This document shows positions 36,301-44,385 of a stretch of DNA of 64,000 bases, one piece after another (position 1 is the first letter of the stretch; every line of letters begins with the position of its first letter). The notes under the pieces were generated by a model. That model did no database searches. It was not told the origin of the DNA and saw nothing but the letters and a program-made list of their open reading frames with translations. The translations under genes were made by a program, and so were the position numbers. The DNA lies in the NCBI RefSeq assembly GCF_030408555.1, contig NZ_CP047048.1, forward strand, positions 868,001-932,000. The letters are read 5' to 3'. Source of the stretch: Corynebacterium aurimucosum. Lineage in GTDB: Bacteria; Actinomycetota; Actinomycetes; Mycobacteriales; Mycobacteriaceae.

Positions 36301-36432
36301 TGTGCTGTGTATCACCCCAGTTCAGAGCACACAGGAAACGTCCAGCTTTTCCTAGCACACTGGCAGAGCAGAGACAGATGCGCGCCAGCGCGATAGTGCA
36401 CACTACCTGACATGAATATGAGGAATTCGAAC

Positions 36433-37935
36433 ATGGATAGCCCCATGGATAACCCGCAGAACCCGGATGGGCGGCGGCAGGCGCAGCAGCGAGGCGAGGT
36501 ACTTTCTGCGGGAAGCGAATCAAATGGCTGGAATCAACCGCGCTCGATCTCGCGGGAGTCGGGCGGACAGGCACCCTACGGCGGTCAGCCGGGGCAGGGG
36601 AGTCAGCCTTCCTTCGGAGCTCAGCCATCCCAAGCCCCGTACGGGGCGCAGGCGCCGTATGGCGGGCAGAGCTATGGCTTCGGCCACCACAGTCAGGTAG
36701 GCCAGCAGCCGCACAATGCGGCGCAGCCTTATGCAGGTGCAGGGCAACGCTATGGTGCTGCCCCCAACGGCAACCAGAACGAGCTTTTTGCCGGGCACCA
36801 AGGACCGGGCGTGAACAGTGTGGAGCCAAGCCGCGAACCGAAGAAAAAGCGCAAGGTTGGGCTGGGGACGGCCTTAGCCATGATGCTCGTTGCGGCCGTC
36901 GCTGCTGGCGGCGTCACTGGCGCAGTGGTAGGCGCTGCCGGAAACGACAAGTCCTCCACCTCCACGGTCAACGAAGTGTTGGACCGTCAGCCAGTGGCTA
37001 ATAGCACCGGAAAAGAGCCGGCTGATGGCTCCGTGGAAGATGTAGCGTCGAAGGTTCTACCGGCAGTGGTCTCCATCTTCTCCATGACTCGCTCCGGCGG
37101 TGCTGAGGGCTCGGGTTCTATCATCTCTCCAGATGGTTATGTGCTGACCAACCACCACGTGGTTGCAGGCGCGGATCAAGGAGGCCGGCTGGAAGTAACG
37201 ATGAATGATGGCTCGCGCCACACCGCGACATTCGTTGCATCGGATGCGACGACGGATGTTGGCGTCATCAAGATTGATGACGTCAATGACCTTCCCTTCC
37301 TGCAATTCGGTGATTCGGATGCTGCCGCAGTGGGGCAGGAGGTCGTTGCCGTTGGTTCCCCGCTGGGGCTCAACGCCACGGTGACCTCGGGAATCGTCTC
37401 GGCCAAGAACCGGCCAGTGCGTGCTTCGCAGGAAGGCGGGGAGTCCTCGCTGATCGACGCCATCCAGACCGATGCCGCCGTGAACCCTGGTAACTCCGGT
37501 GGTCCCTTGGTGGACATGGAGGGCAACATCATTGGTATGAACTCCATGATCGCCTCGCTGTCTGGCGGTTCGAATTCCGAAGGTGGCTCCATCGGTTTGG
37601 GTTTTGCTATCCCCTCGAATTTTGCCAAGCGGATGGCCGATGAGCTCATTAATAACGGCAAGGTCAAGCACCCAACTTTGGGTGTAAAGGTCCGCGCGCA
37701 GAGCGATACCCTCGGCGCGGAAATCGTCGATGTGGAACCTGATAGCCCGGCTGATAAGGCAGGACTGAAGTCCGGTGACGTGGTCACACGCGTTAATGAA
37801 CGGCTCATTGAAAGCTCCGACGCCTTGATTGCGGCAACCCGCTCCCAAGAATTTGGCACAACCGTGACGCTCGAGGTGAAGAGTCGAGACAGCGAAGATA
37901 CAAGAAAGGTAGAGGTAACGCTGGCGAGCGAGTAA
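36433..37935 (+). CDS. pepD: Membrane-anchored HtrA-type serine protease with PDZ domain (PepD-like)
   Basis: About 500 residues. I chose ATG 36433 (GAGGAA eight bases upstream); an ATG at 36412 adds seven residues. The first 140 residues are Gly/Gln/Pro/Tyr-rich with repeated APYGG-type units, then KKKRKVGLG and one helix near 147-170. The outer protease (about 200-390) has triad His in LTNHHVVAG, Asp in TTDVGVIKI and Ser in NPGNSGGPL, followed by a PDZ domain (about 405-500) with GVKVR and DSPADKAGLKSGDVV. HtrA/PepD degrades misfolded envelope proteins and in mycobacteria is in the MprAB stress circuit. The disordered tail is cytosolic by topology. Confidence 0.92.
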   Translation: MDSPMDNPQNPDGRRQAQQRGEVLSAGSESNGWNQPRSISRESGGQAPYGGQPGQGSQPSFGAQPSQAPYGAQAPYGGQSYGFGHHSQVGQQPHNAAQPYAGAGQRYGAAPNGNQNELFAGHQGPGVNSVEPSREPKKKRKVGLGTALAMMLVAAVAAGGVTGAVVGAAGNDKSSTSTVNEVLDRQPVANSTGKEPADGSVEDVASKVLPAVVSIFSMTRSGGAEGSGSIISPDGYVLTNHHVVAGADQGGRLEVTMNDGSRHTATFVASDATTDVGVIKIDDVNDLPFLQFGDSDAAAVGQEVVAVGSPLGLNATVTSGIVSAKNRPVRASQEGGESSLIDAIQTDAAVNPGNSGGPLVDMEGNIIGMNSMIASLSGGSNSEGGSIGLGFAIPSNFAKRMADELINNGKVKHPTLGVKVRAQSDTLGAEIVDVEPDSPADKAGLKSGDVVTRVNERLIESSDALIAATRSQEFGTTVTLEVKSRDSEDTRKVEVTLASE

Positions 37936-38044
37936 GTTTACAAATACTTGGGCGGTGCGCCAGCACCGCGTGAACCTCGCACCCTGACACCTTGTAAAGA
38001 AACTACTTCCGGAAGATTCCGTCCCACCGTTAAGGAGAACCTCC

Positions 38045-38638
38045 GTGGCAGACAACACCGACGCAACCGAGCTGCTGGGGCGCGATGCCTCACGCGAACT
38101 AGATGATGTCACCGAACCCGATGATGCTTTTCTCATTGCGAGTGAACAAGAACAAAGCGTTCAAGCACCGCGCCGCGCGCTCGTCGTCATCGTCACCGAT
38201 CACCCGGATGAGGCCGCGCAAGACACGTCGCGCTTGGCTGGTGAATTGTTGGCTGAAGCTGACTTCACCGTCGACGGCGCTGTGATTGTTCGCTCCAAGA
38301 AGTCCAAGATCCGGCAGGCGATTGAAACCGGCGTTGTCGGGGGAGTGGACTTGGTGCTCACAATTGGCGGTACGGGCGTCGGCCCGCGCGATAAGACTCC
38401 GGAGGCAACCCGCGCAGTACTGGACCAGATGGTTCCGGGCGTGGCGCAAGCGCTGCGCTCTTCCGGCCAGGCATGCGGCGCGGTGGATGCCTGCACCTCC
38501 CGCGGTATTTCAGGAGTGTCTGGATCGACGGTCATCGTCAACGTGGCTTCGTCCCGCGCGGCGGTGCGCGATGGCATGGCAACCTTGACGCCTTTGGTGC
38601 ATCATCTAGTTGATCAGCTGCAGAAATCCAGCTTCTAA
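38045..38638 (+). CDS. moaB: MoaB/MogA-family molybdopterin protein
   Basis: A 197-residue protein from GTG with AAGGAG upstream. The MoaB fold covers about 40-195: RALVVIVTDHPDEAAQDTS, GVDLVLTIGGTGVGPRDKTPEAT (the pterin-binding TGGTG-like loop), SRGISGVSGSTVIVNVASSR. In known members this fold adenylylates molybdopterin. The first 38 residues are acidic and specific to this group. The position after pepD matches mycobacterial moaB2. Its stop overlaps the next start (TAATG). Confidence 0.85.
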   Translation: MADNTDATELLGRDASRELDDVTEPDDAFLIASEQEQSVQAPRRALVVIVTDHPDEAAQDTSRLAGELLAEADFTVDGAVIVRSKKSKIRQAIETGVVGGVDLVLTIGGTGVGPRDKTPEATRAVLDQMVPGVAQALRSSGQACGAVDACTSRGISGVSGSTVIVNVASSRAAVRDGMATLTPLVHHLVDQLQKSSF

Positions 38639-38898
38639 TGTCGGAATCCACACCACGGTCCTCACGCTCGCGCCGTCGTCGGGCCCAGCGCCCGTCGACC
38701 GCCGAGAACTACGACCGCAGTTTCGATATCCCCACCGGCCCGGCACCGTTTGCTTCCGCAGCTGCGGGCGCCGATGAACTGCGCACAGTGAACATTGATG
38801 GGGATGCGCACGGCCCCGCCGGTGACAGTGACGACGAGGCCACAGGTGAGGCCTTTTATCGAGAGAATATGCCGCCGCATTTTGGCACTACGCAGTAA
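38638..38898 (+). CDS. Small polar protein of unknown function coupled to moaB
   Basis: An 86-residue protein starting in TAATG with the moaB stop. The N-terminus is basic (RSSRSRRRRAQRP), the remainder Ala/Gly/Asp-rich, ending AFYRENMPPHFGTTQ. There is no signal or membrane segment and little predicted structure. A strong terminator follows 30 bases later. I do not recognise a family; translational coupling argues it is a real gene. Confidence 0.6.
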   Translation: MSESTPRSSRSRRRRAQRPSTAENYDRSFDIPTGPAPFASAAAGADELRTVNIDGDAHGPAGDSDDEATGEAFYRENMPPHFGTTQ

Positions 38899-38928
38899 AA
38901 CGAGGGCAGTTTGTAGAGACATAAATTA

Positions 38929-38974
38929 ATCCCGCAGAGTTTCGGCGAAGAGCCGTCTCTGCGGGATAATTTTT
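38929..38974. terminator. Bidirectional terminator between the moaB operon and mscL
   Basis: ATCCCGCAGAG (38929-38939) pairs perfectly with CTCTGCGGGAT (38957-38967); an inner CGGC/GCCG stem fills the loop. AATTTTT follows on the plus strand and AT-rich sequence on the minus strand. Confidence 0.85.
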
Positions 38975-38991
38975 AAGCTGTGGCTTCTGGC

Positions 38992-39420
38992 TTAGAAGTT
39001 GGAGCCCGGCTTGTTGGTGGTGGTGCCACCGTTCTCAGCAGCGAGGAGGTCGCGGATCTCGGCGAGCAGCTGCTCGGTGGTCGGAGCCGGCTCCTCCGGG
39101 TCCACACCCTGGCGGCGCTTAGCACGCTCGGTGATGGCGTTGATCGGGGCGATGATGCCGAAGTAGACCACAGCAGCGATGATCAGGAAGTTGATGATCG
39201 CGGTGATCACGGCGCCGAAGTCAACGAAGGTCTCCGGGTTGTCGGTGATCTGGAAGCCCAAGCCAGCAACCTCCGGGGAGCCGAAGGAGTTGATCAGCGG
39301 CTGGATAAGACTATTGGTGACGGAGGTGACAATTGCGGTGAAGGCGCCGCCGATGATGACGGCTACGGCCAGTTCGATGACGTTGCCGCGCATAATGAAA
39401 TCTTTAAAGCCCTTGAGCAT
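38992..39420 (-). CDS. mscL: Large-conductance mechanosensitive channel
   Basis: A 142-residue MscL: MLKGFKDFIMRGNVIELAVA forms the N-terminal amphipathic helix and start of TM1, VIIGGAFTAIVTS continues TM1, an extracellular loop of about 35 residues follows, TM2 is IINFLIIAAVVYFG near 70-90, and a charged cytoplasmic helix with EEPAPTTEQLLAEIRDLLAA closes the protein. It forms a pentameric pore releasing solutes on osmotic downshock. Ribosome site AAAGGAC. The gene is also in this position in mycobacteria. Confidence 0.95.
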   Translation of the reverse strand: MLKGFKDFIMRGNVIELAVAVIIGGAFTAIVTSVTNSLIQPLINSFGSPEVAGLGFQITDNPETFVDFGAVITAIINFLIIAAVVYFGIIAPINAITERAKRRQGVDPEEPAPTTEQLLAEIRDLLAAENGGTTTNKPGSNF

Positions 39421-39794
39421 GGGAATATGTCCTTTTCTGCAGAGTGTGTGCTTCTTCGCTCTTGCGCCTGCGCTGCAGTGCGTGTGGTGAGTGCTCTAAT
39501 GCGGTTCAAGTGGATGGCGCCTAGTTGGTATTGAGCCAGAAGGGCCGGATGGAGAGAGAAAAGTGGCTTGAAACTGAGGAGCGCTTACGTAGGAAGAAGC
39601 AAGGGGGGATTACGGGAAACGAGAAGACCACTGTTGAGCGCCCAAGGCATGCGTTGCCGTCAGGTTATGAAGCAGAATTGACGCAGTACCTATAGCGCCT
39701 GAGTGGATGTGCCCATACTAGGCAGAGTTTGCGTGTCGTGGCAACATCTTGTGGAGGCCTACCAGTGCAAACGCGATGATCTTCACAACTTAGC
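39421..39794. other. 374-base gap upstream of mscL
   Basis: Apart from the possible 48-codon frame at 39549 on the plus strand, I see no gene, strong hairpin or repeat. It presumably holds the mscL promoter on the minus strand. Confidence 0.35.
39549..39695 (+). CDS. Possible small ORF, 48 residues
   Basis: ATG with GAAGGG four to nine bases upstream opens 48 codons: MEREKWLETEERLRRKKQGG, then a polar stretch, then LPSGYEAELTQYL. The composition is hydrophilic and helix-forming at the start. It lies antisense to the mscL upstream region. Nothing beyond the open frame and a weak ribosome site supports it. Confidence 0.22.
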   Translation: MEREKWLETEERLRRKKQGGITGNEKTTVERPRHALPSGYEAELTQYL

Positions 39795-40439
39795 TTAACT
39801 GTGGGCGCGGTCGCCCACAATGACAACCGTGAGCGGTTGGGTCAGTGACGCGGCTGCTACAGCTTCGGCTGCTTCGGCTGGTAGCGCAACGAGGAGTGTG
39901 TGCGTGCGGGCCTCCTCTCCGCCGGCACCCACCGACACGACGCGTGCGCCACGGGCAATCGTTGAACCGCGGGCGGGGGCAGACAGGTTCTCACCGCCTT
40001 CGATCGTGCTGACGATATTGACGGTATCGCCATGATGGAGATTGCGGGCAATTTCCGGTTCCGCCAAAGTAAGTGGGATGAGGTGGCCGTCGTCCATCCC
40101 GAAATCCGCAATGAGATCCGAGCTGAGCAGACGGGTGCTGGTAAGGATTTCGCCGGCGCTGGCCGCTGCCACCAGAACACGCCCTACTGCATCCTCCGGG
40201 TTGCTTCCCAACGCCGTGGCGGGCAGGGCGGAGGAAGGGACGCGGGCCACGGTGACATCGCCAAGCGCCAGCGTCTCCCCGGCGGCCACGTCCCGGGTCA
40301 TGACCACGGCGCGGGGCTGCTCGCGGGTCGAGGCGAGTGCACTTGCTGCCGCGGCAAGGAGCAAGATTGCCGCTGTTGCACGGCGAAGGATAACGCTGCG
40401 GCGATGCCCCGGGGTGCGCAGAACGTGAAGGAAATCCAT
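39795..40439 (-). CDS. SAF-domain membrane-anchored protein (CpaB/RcpC-like)
   Basis: A 214-residue protein. A basic N-terminus (LRTPGHRRSVILRR) precedes one membrane helix (about 20-38). An SAF domain follows at about 42-105: AVVMTRDVAAGETLALGDVTVARVP, then GRVLVAAASAGEILTSTRLL. The rest is beta-rich with LHHGDTVNIVST and an Ala-rich end. The SAF domain is shared by pilus-assembly CpaB and antifreeze-like proteins; no pilus genes are near, so function is unassigned. It follows the cyclo-ligase gene by 91 bases. Confidence 0.7.
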   Translation of the reverse strand: MDFLHVLRTPGHRRSVILRRATAAILLLAAAASALASTREQPRAVVMTRDVAAGETLALGDVTVARVPSSALPATALGSNPEDAVGRVLVAAASAGEILTSTRLLSSDLIADFGMDDGHLIPLTLAEPEIARNLHHGDTVNIVSTIEGGENLSAPARGSTIARGARVVSVGAGGEEARTHTLLVALPAEAAEAVAAASLTQPLTVVIVGDRAHS

Positions 40440-40530
40440 ACTTCTTTAGACTGCGTGTGGTGCCTTAGGGTTCCCGGGAATCGATAGAAAAGCGCAAGCC
40501 CAGAGCGTTGGCTCAAGACAAAGAGGTTGC

Positions 40531-41097
40531 TTAAAGCCAGCGCATTCCACGTTCGGTGAGGACGCCGTCGACTGGGCGGTCGTGCTCCTCGAAAGGAACC
40601 TCGCGGACCTCGCTGGAGTGAACCACGGCGACGACGGGCGGGCGTCCAGTGGGCAGCGGTGTGAGCGCGCGGTCATAGTAGCCGGCGCCTTTTCCTAGGC
40701 GCATGCCGGACTCGCTCACCGCCATTGCAGGCGCAAGGATGAGATCGAGGCGCGCCAAGATAGCGCTACTGTGGCGTTGCCCGACGGGTTCTGCAATCCC
40801 CAAGGCCCCTGGGCGCATAGCTTCCGGGCCGGCATAGAGCGTCCACGAAAGCTCCCCCTTTTCCCCAGAAATAGGTAGGTAGACTTCCTTGCAGAGTGCT
40901 GCCACGGTATCCACAAAGTTGGGCCCGCCGGGCTCTGTACCCAGTGGGTGGTAGGCGGCAATCCGCATCGCGGGCGTGAGTAATTCACTTACCCCGGCGC
41001 ACCATGCGGCGTTGTCTTCAGCGCGCTGCTCGGCGGTTCGCGCGCGCCGGGCGTGAAGGAGTGAGGATCTTAAGGCGTCCTTGGGGGAGCTCGTCAT
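40531..41097 (-). CDS. 5-formyltetrahydrofolate cyclo-ligase
   Basis: A 188-residue enzyme converting 5-formyl-THF to 5,10-methenyl-THF using ATP. Typical elements: LRSSLLHARRAR at the start, IAAYHPLGTEPG, VYLPISGEKGELSWTLY, LILAPAMAVSESGMRLGKGAGYYDRAL (ATP-binding GKGGGYYDR-type motif) near 125-150, and EVPFEEHDRPVDGVLTERG at the end. Divergent from galU with a 70-base gap. Confidence 0.93.
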   Translation of the reverse strand: MTSSPKDALRSSLLHARRARTAEQRAEDNAAWCAGVSELLTPAMRIAAYHPLGTEPGGPNFVDTVAALCKEVYLPISGEKGELSWTLYAGPEAMRPGALGIAEPVGQRHSSAILARLDLILAPAMAVSESGMRLGKGAGYYDRALTPLPTGRPPVVAVVHSSEVREVPFEEHDRPVDGVLTERGMRWL

Positions 41098-41167
41098 GGG
41101 CTTTAATCATAGCGGGCCGGCGTAGCGCAGCACGGGAGCATGGTGGACGCATTGTAAAGTGGAACTT

Positions 41168-42097
41168 ATGACTATTGCACACGAGGATTCCCATACTGGG
41201 ATCGCCACGGTCGTTGTCCCCGCTGCTGGCATGGGCACCCGCTTTTTGCCAGTCACCAAGACCGTGCCGAAGGAACTGCTCCCCGTCGTTGATACGCCGG
41301 GTATTGAGCTTATTGCGGAAGAGGCCGCTTCCGTGGGCGCCCAGCGCCTCGCGGTGATTACCGCACCGAACAAACAAGAAGTGATGCGGCACTTCGAGGA
41401 GTTTCCTGATCTAGTTGAAACCCTTGACGCCCGCGGCAAAGACGAGCAGGTGGCCAAGGTTAAGCGCGCTGCTCAGTTGATTCACCCAATTTCCGTAGAG
41501 CAGGAAAAGCCCTTGGGTCTGGGGCACGCAGTGGGCTTGGCGGAATCCGTGCTGGAGGATGACGAAGAATTCTTCGCCGTCATGTTGCCGGATGACATCG
41601 TCCTGCCCGCCACCGTCATGGGCGAGATGGCCCGTGTTCGCGCCGCCCTGGGTGGCAGCGTTCTGTGTGCTTTTGAAGTCTCGCGCGAGGAGACCTATAA
41701 CTACGGCGTGTTTGATGTCGAGGACACCAACGCGCCGGGCGTGAAGAAGGTCGTGGGCATGGTGGAGAAGCCGGATCCAGCTGATGCACCTTCGAACCTC
41801 GTGGCCACTGGGCGCTACCTGCTCGACAGGAAGATTTTTGACGCCCTTCGCCGCATCAAACCAGGTAAAGGTGGGGAGCTGCAGTTGACCGATGCCATCG
41901 AGCTCCTCATTAAGGAAGGCCACCCCGTTCACGTCGTAGTCCACCAAGGCAAGCGCCACGACCTGGGTAACCCGGGCGGCTATATCCCGGCCAACGTGGA
42001 CTTTGGTCTGCGCGATGAGAAATACGGTCCCGCGCTCTACAAGGCAATCAAGAAAATCGTGGAGGACTACGAAGAAGAAAACGGACTGAAGGACTAA
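41168..42097 (+). CDS. galU: UTP-glucose-1-phosphate uridylyltransferase
   Basis: A 309-residue enzyme making UDP-glucose for envelope polysaccharides and trehalose. Visible motifs: VVVPAAGMGTRFLPVTKTVP (nucleotide loop with the Arg and Lys), PKELLPVVD, GLGHAVGLAE, FAVMLPDDIV, YNYGVFDVED, MVEKPDPADAPSNL and LTDAIELL. I chose ATG 41168: a TAAAGT -10-like box eight bases upstream suggests a very short leader, and GTG 41159 would lie in the promoter. The mycobacterial order galU-moeA-rimJ is preserved. Confidence 0.94.
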   Translation: MTIAHEDSHTGIATVVVPAAGMGTRFLPVTKTVPKELLPVVDTPGIELIAEEAASVGAQRLAVITAPNKQEVMRHFEEFPDLVETLDARGKDEQVAKVKRAAQLIHPISVEQEKPLGLGHAVGLAESVLEDDEEFFAVMLPDDIVLPATVMGEMARVRAALGGSVLCAFEVSREETYNYGVFDVEDTNAPGVKKVVGMVEKPDPADAPSNLVATGRYLLDRKIFDALRRIKPGKGGELQLTDAIELLIKEGHPVHVVVHQGKRHDLGNPGGYIPANVDFGLRDEKYGPALYKAIKKIVEDYEEENGLKD

Positions 42098-42185
42098 GTT
42101 TTCGCACGCCCAGCGCGCTAAGCTCTACTCCAGTAACTTCCATCCCTTTAGGCCCCACATACCCCAGAGCAAAGGTAGGCGGTAC

Positions 42186-43478
42186 ATGCGTTCGGTCGAT
42201 GACCAGATGGCGTTCATTCTTGATGCAGCGATGACTCCTGAGCCGGTACGCATCGCCATCGCGAATGCCCTAGGTCTCAAGTGCGCGGAGGAGGTGCAGG
42301 CAAACCAGCCGCTTCCAGGCTTTCCGCAAGCAGCCATTGACGGCTATGCCGTGCGCGCTGTGGACGTCGGGGGAGAGAAGGCCCTCAAGGCGCGCACTCG
42401 CCACGACGCTGAGGATGCGGATGCTCCTGCCTCGGAGACAGAGGTTGAGCGCTCGCTTCCGGTGGTGGGAGAGGTTCCTGCAGGCTCGCGCCAGCCTTTG
42501 CGCTTGCAGCCTAAGCAGGCGGTGCGGGTATATACTGGCGCGCCTTTGCCCACGCTTGCCGACGCCGTCCTTCCCCTCGAATGGACCGATCGCGGCCGCA
42601 AGCGCGTGACATCGCACCGCCCGGTGCGCTCGGGAGACTTCGTGCGCCGCGTGGGTGATGATATTCAACCCGGCGATGTGGCAGTGTCGTCCGGAACTAT
42701 CTTGGGGCCAGCACAAATTGGCCTGCTTGCGGCAGTCGGACGCTCGAAGGTGCTGGCCTATCCGCGCCCGCGCGTGACCATCGTGTCCTATGGCAAGGAG
42801 CTTGTCGACGTCGACCGCGAGCCTGGCTTGGGCCAGGTCTTCGACGTGAACTCTTATTCGCTCGCGGCGGCCGCAAAGGAGGCCGGGGCGGACGTGCACC
42901 GCGTGGGCATTGCTGCCGGTGAGCCGCGCCGCGTGCGGGAGGCCTTGGAGACCTACCTGGCGCGCAGTGAGGTGCTGGTGATTTCCGGTGCCGTGGGCGG
43001 TGCGGGTTCGGAGGAGATCCGCGAGGTCCTCGATGAGCTAGGGGATGTGGACACCTCCCGCGTGGCCATGCACCCCGGTTCGGTCCAAGGCTTCGGGCTA
43101 TTAGGTGAGGAACGCATCCCGACCTTCTTGCTGCCCTCGAACCCGGTGTCCGCGCTGGTTATTTTTGAGGTCTTTGTGCGCCCGCTGATCCGGCTCTCCC
43201 TGGGCAAGCGCAGCGGTCAGCGTCGCGTGGTGCGCGCACGCGTGCTCAACCACATGGAGTCCCGCCCGGGCCGTCGCGGCTATATTCGTGCCCGGCTGAT
43301 GCGGGATGCCGAAACATCCGATTACCTGGTGGAAGGCCTGGGTGGTGCGGCGGGCGCACCGGCGCACCTGCTCGCCGGACTATCTGAGGCCAACGCGATG
43401 ATTCGCATCCCGGAGGAAGCCACCGAGATCCGCCCAGGAGATGTGGTGGACGTCCTCTTCCTGACCCAACGCAGCTAG
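42186..43478 (+). CDS. glp: Gephyrin-like MoeA homologue (Glp type)
   Basis: A 430-residue protein with the four-domain MoeA fold: LPGFPQAAIDGYAVRAVD, VYTGAPLPTLADAVLPLEWT, GDDIQPGDVAVSSGTILGPAQIGLLA, and PTFLLPSNPVSALVIFEVFV. Where catalytic MoeA has STGDEL and GGVSxGxxD, this protein has SYGKEL and GAVGGAGSEE, so metal/pterin-site residues are lost. In C. glutamicum the gephyrin-like protein Glp binds FtsZ and the membrane receptor GlpR in cell division; here a GlpR-like gene lies two genes downstream. Molybdenum insertion is therefore doubtful. The start ATG lies 88 bases after galU. Confidence 0.8.
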   Translation: MRSVDDQMAFILDAAMTPEPVRIAIANALGLKCAEEVQANQPLPGFPQAAIDGYAVRAVDVGGEKALKARTRHDAEDADAPASETEVERSLPVVGEVPAGSRQPLRLQPKQAVRVYTGAPLPTLADAVLPLEWTDRGRKRVTSHRPVRSGDFVRRVGDDIQPGDVAVSSGTILGPAQIGLLAAVGRSKVLAYPRPRVTIVSYGKELVDVDREPGLGQVFDVNSYSLAAAAKEAGADVHRVGIAAGEPRRVREALETYLARSEVLVISGAVGGAGSEEIREVLDELGDVDTSRVAMHPGSVQGFGLLGEERIPTFLLPSNPVSALVIFEVFVRPLIRLSLGKRSGQRRVVRARVLNHMESRPGRRGYIRARLMRDAETSDYLVEGLGGAAGAPAHLLAGLSEANAMIRIPEEATEIRPGDVVDVLFLTQRS

Positions 43479-43500
43479 ATGCAGGCAGATACTCACGGTC

Positions 43501-44217
43501 ATGCTTGATCCTTTCGGTACCGCCGCTGGGCGCTTTGCCACCCCCGCCAGCGGTGAAGCCAATCCCGACCATCCAGGCTGGCCGGAGGCAACTCCTGCGG
43601 TTCGGTTGCGGGCGTCCAGTGTCTTCCCACATGGGGCGACAGTTCGTTTGCGCCCGCTCTTGCGCCGCGATGGCGAAGCGTGGCGGCGACAGCGCATGGA
43701 GGATAGGGATTTTCTCAAACCGGTGGAGCCGACTTTGCCGACCTCGTGGGATGCGGCGCATTCACAGTCGGCATGGTGGAATCACTTGATGTTTCTGCGT
43801 GATTCGGCCCGCGCTGGAACTGTGGTGCCGCTCGTTATCGACGTCGATGGTCAGTTCCGCGGGCAGTTGACCTTGGGGAATATTCAGCATGGTGGGGGCA
43901 GCGAGTGCTGGATTGGCTATTGGGTTCATTCCGCGGTGCACGGAGCTGGCGTGGCTACTGCCGCCTGCGCTCTCGGCGTGGACCATGCTTTTTACCGTGT
44001 GGGGTTGCATCGTGTGACAGCTACTTACCTGCCGGAAAATCCCGCGTCGGGCAAGGTGCTTCACCACAATGGGTTTCGGGATGAAGGTTTCCTACGGCGG
44101 AACTTGCATATCGATGGCGCGTGGAGGGACCACCATTTTTTGGCACTGAACCGTGAGGATTTTGCCTCTGGGGCGGTCGAGCGCCTGCGTGCTGCGGACC
44201 GAATCAGCAGCACGTAG
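43501..44217 (+). CDS. rimJ: RimJ-type GNAT acetyltransferase
   Basis: A 238-residue GNAT protein. A 30-residue N-terminal extension precedes the domain (about 40-220): VRLRPLLRRDGEAWRRQRME, FRGQLTLGNI, CWIGYWVHSAVHGAGVATAACALG (acetyl-CoA loop), RVTATYLPENPASGKVLHHNGFRDEG. These match the RimJ/RimL group, and the gene is at the mycobacterial rimJ position between moeA and the GlpR-like gene. The true substrate (ribosomal N-terminus or other) is unknown. It starts 22 bases after glp. Confidence 0.8.
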   Translation: MLDPFGTAAGRFATPASGEANPDHPGWPEATPAVRLRASSVFPHGATVRLRPLLRRDGEAWRRQRMEDRDFLKPVEPTLPTSWDAAHSQSAWWNHLMFLRDSARAGTVVPLVIDVDGQFRGQLTLGNIQHGGGSECWIGYWVHSAVHGAGVATAACALGVDHAFYRVGLHRVTATYLPENPASGKVLHHNGFRDEGFLRRNLHIDGAWRDHHFLALNREDFASGAVERLRAADRISST

Positions 44218-44385
44218 TCAATACGCAAGGGCAGATATTTTGGGTCAACTACCTCTGCTTTCACTTAAGTAACAACCTTGTAATTTATGGGCTCGTTGAT
44301 GCCCACGGGCTGGGGTTGGGAGGCTAGAGTAGGGGCCTAGTTATATTCCCCTTTTGTCGACCCCTGAAAGTTGGGACCCAGCCGC

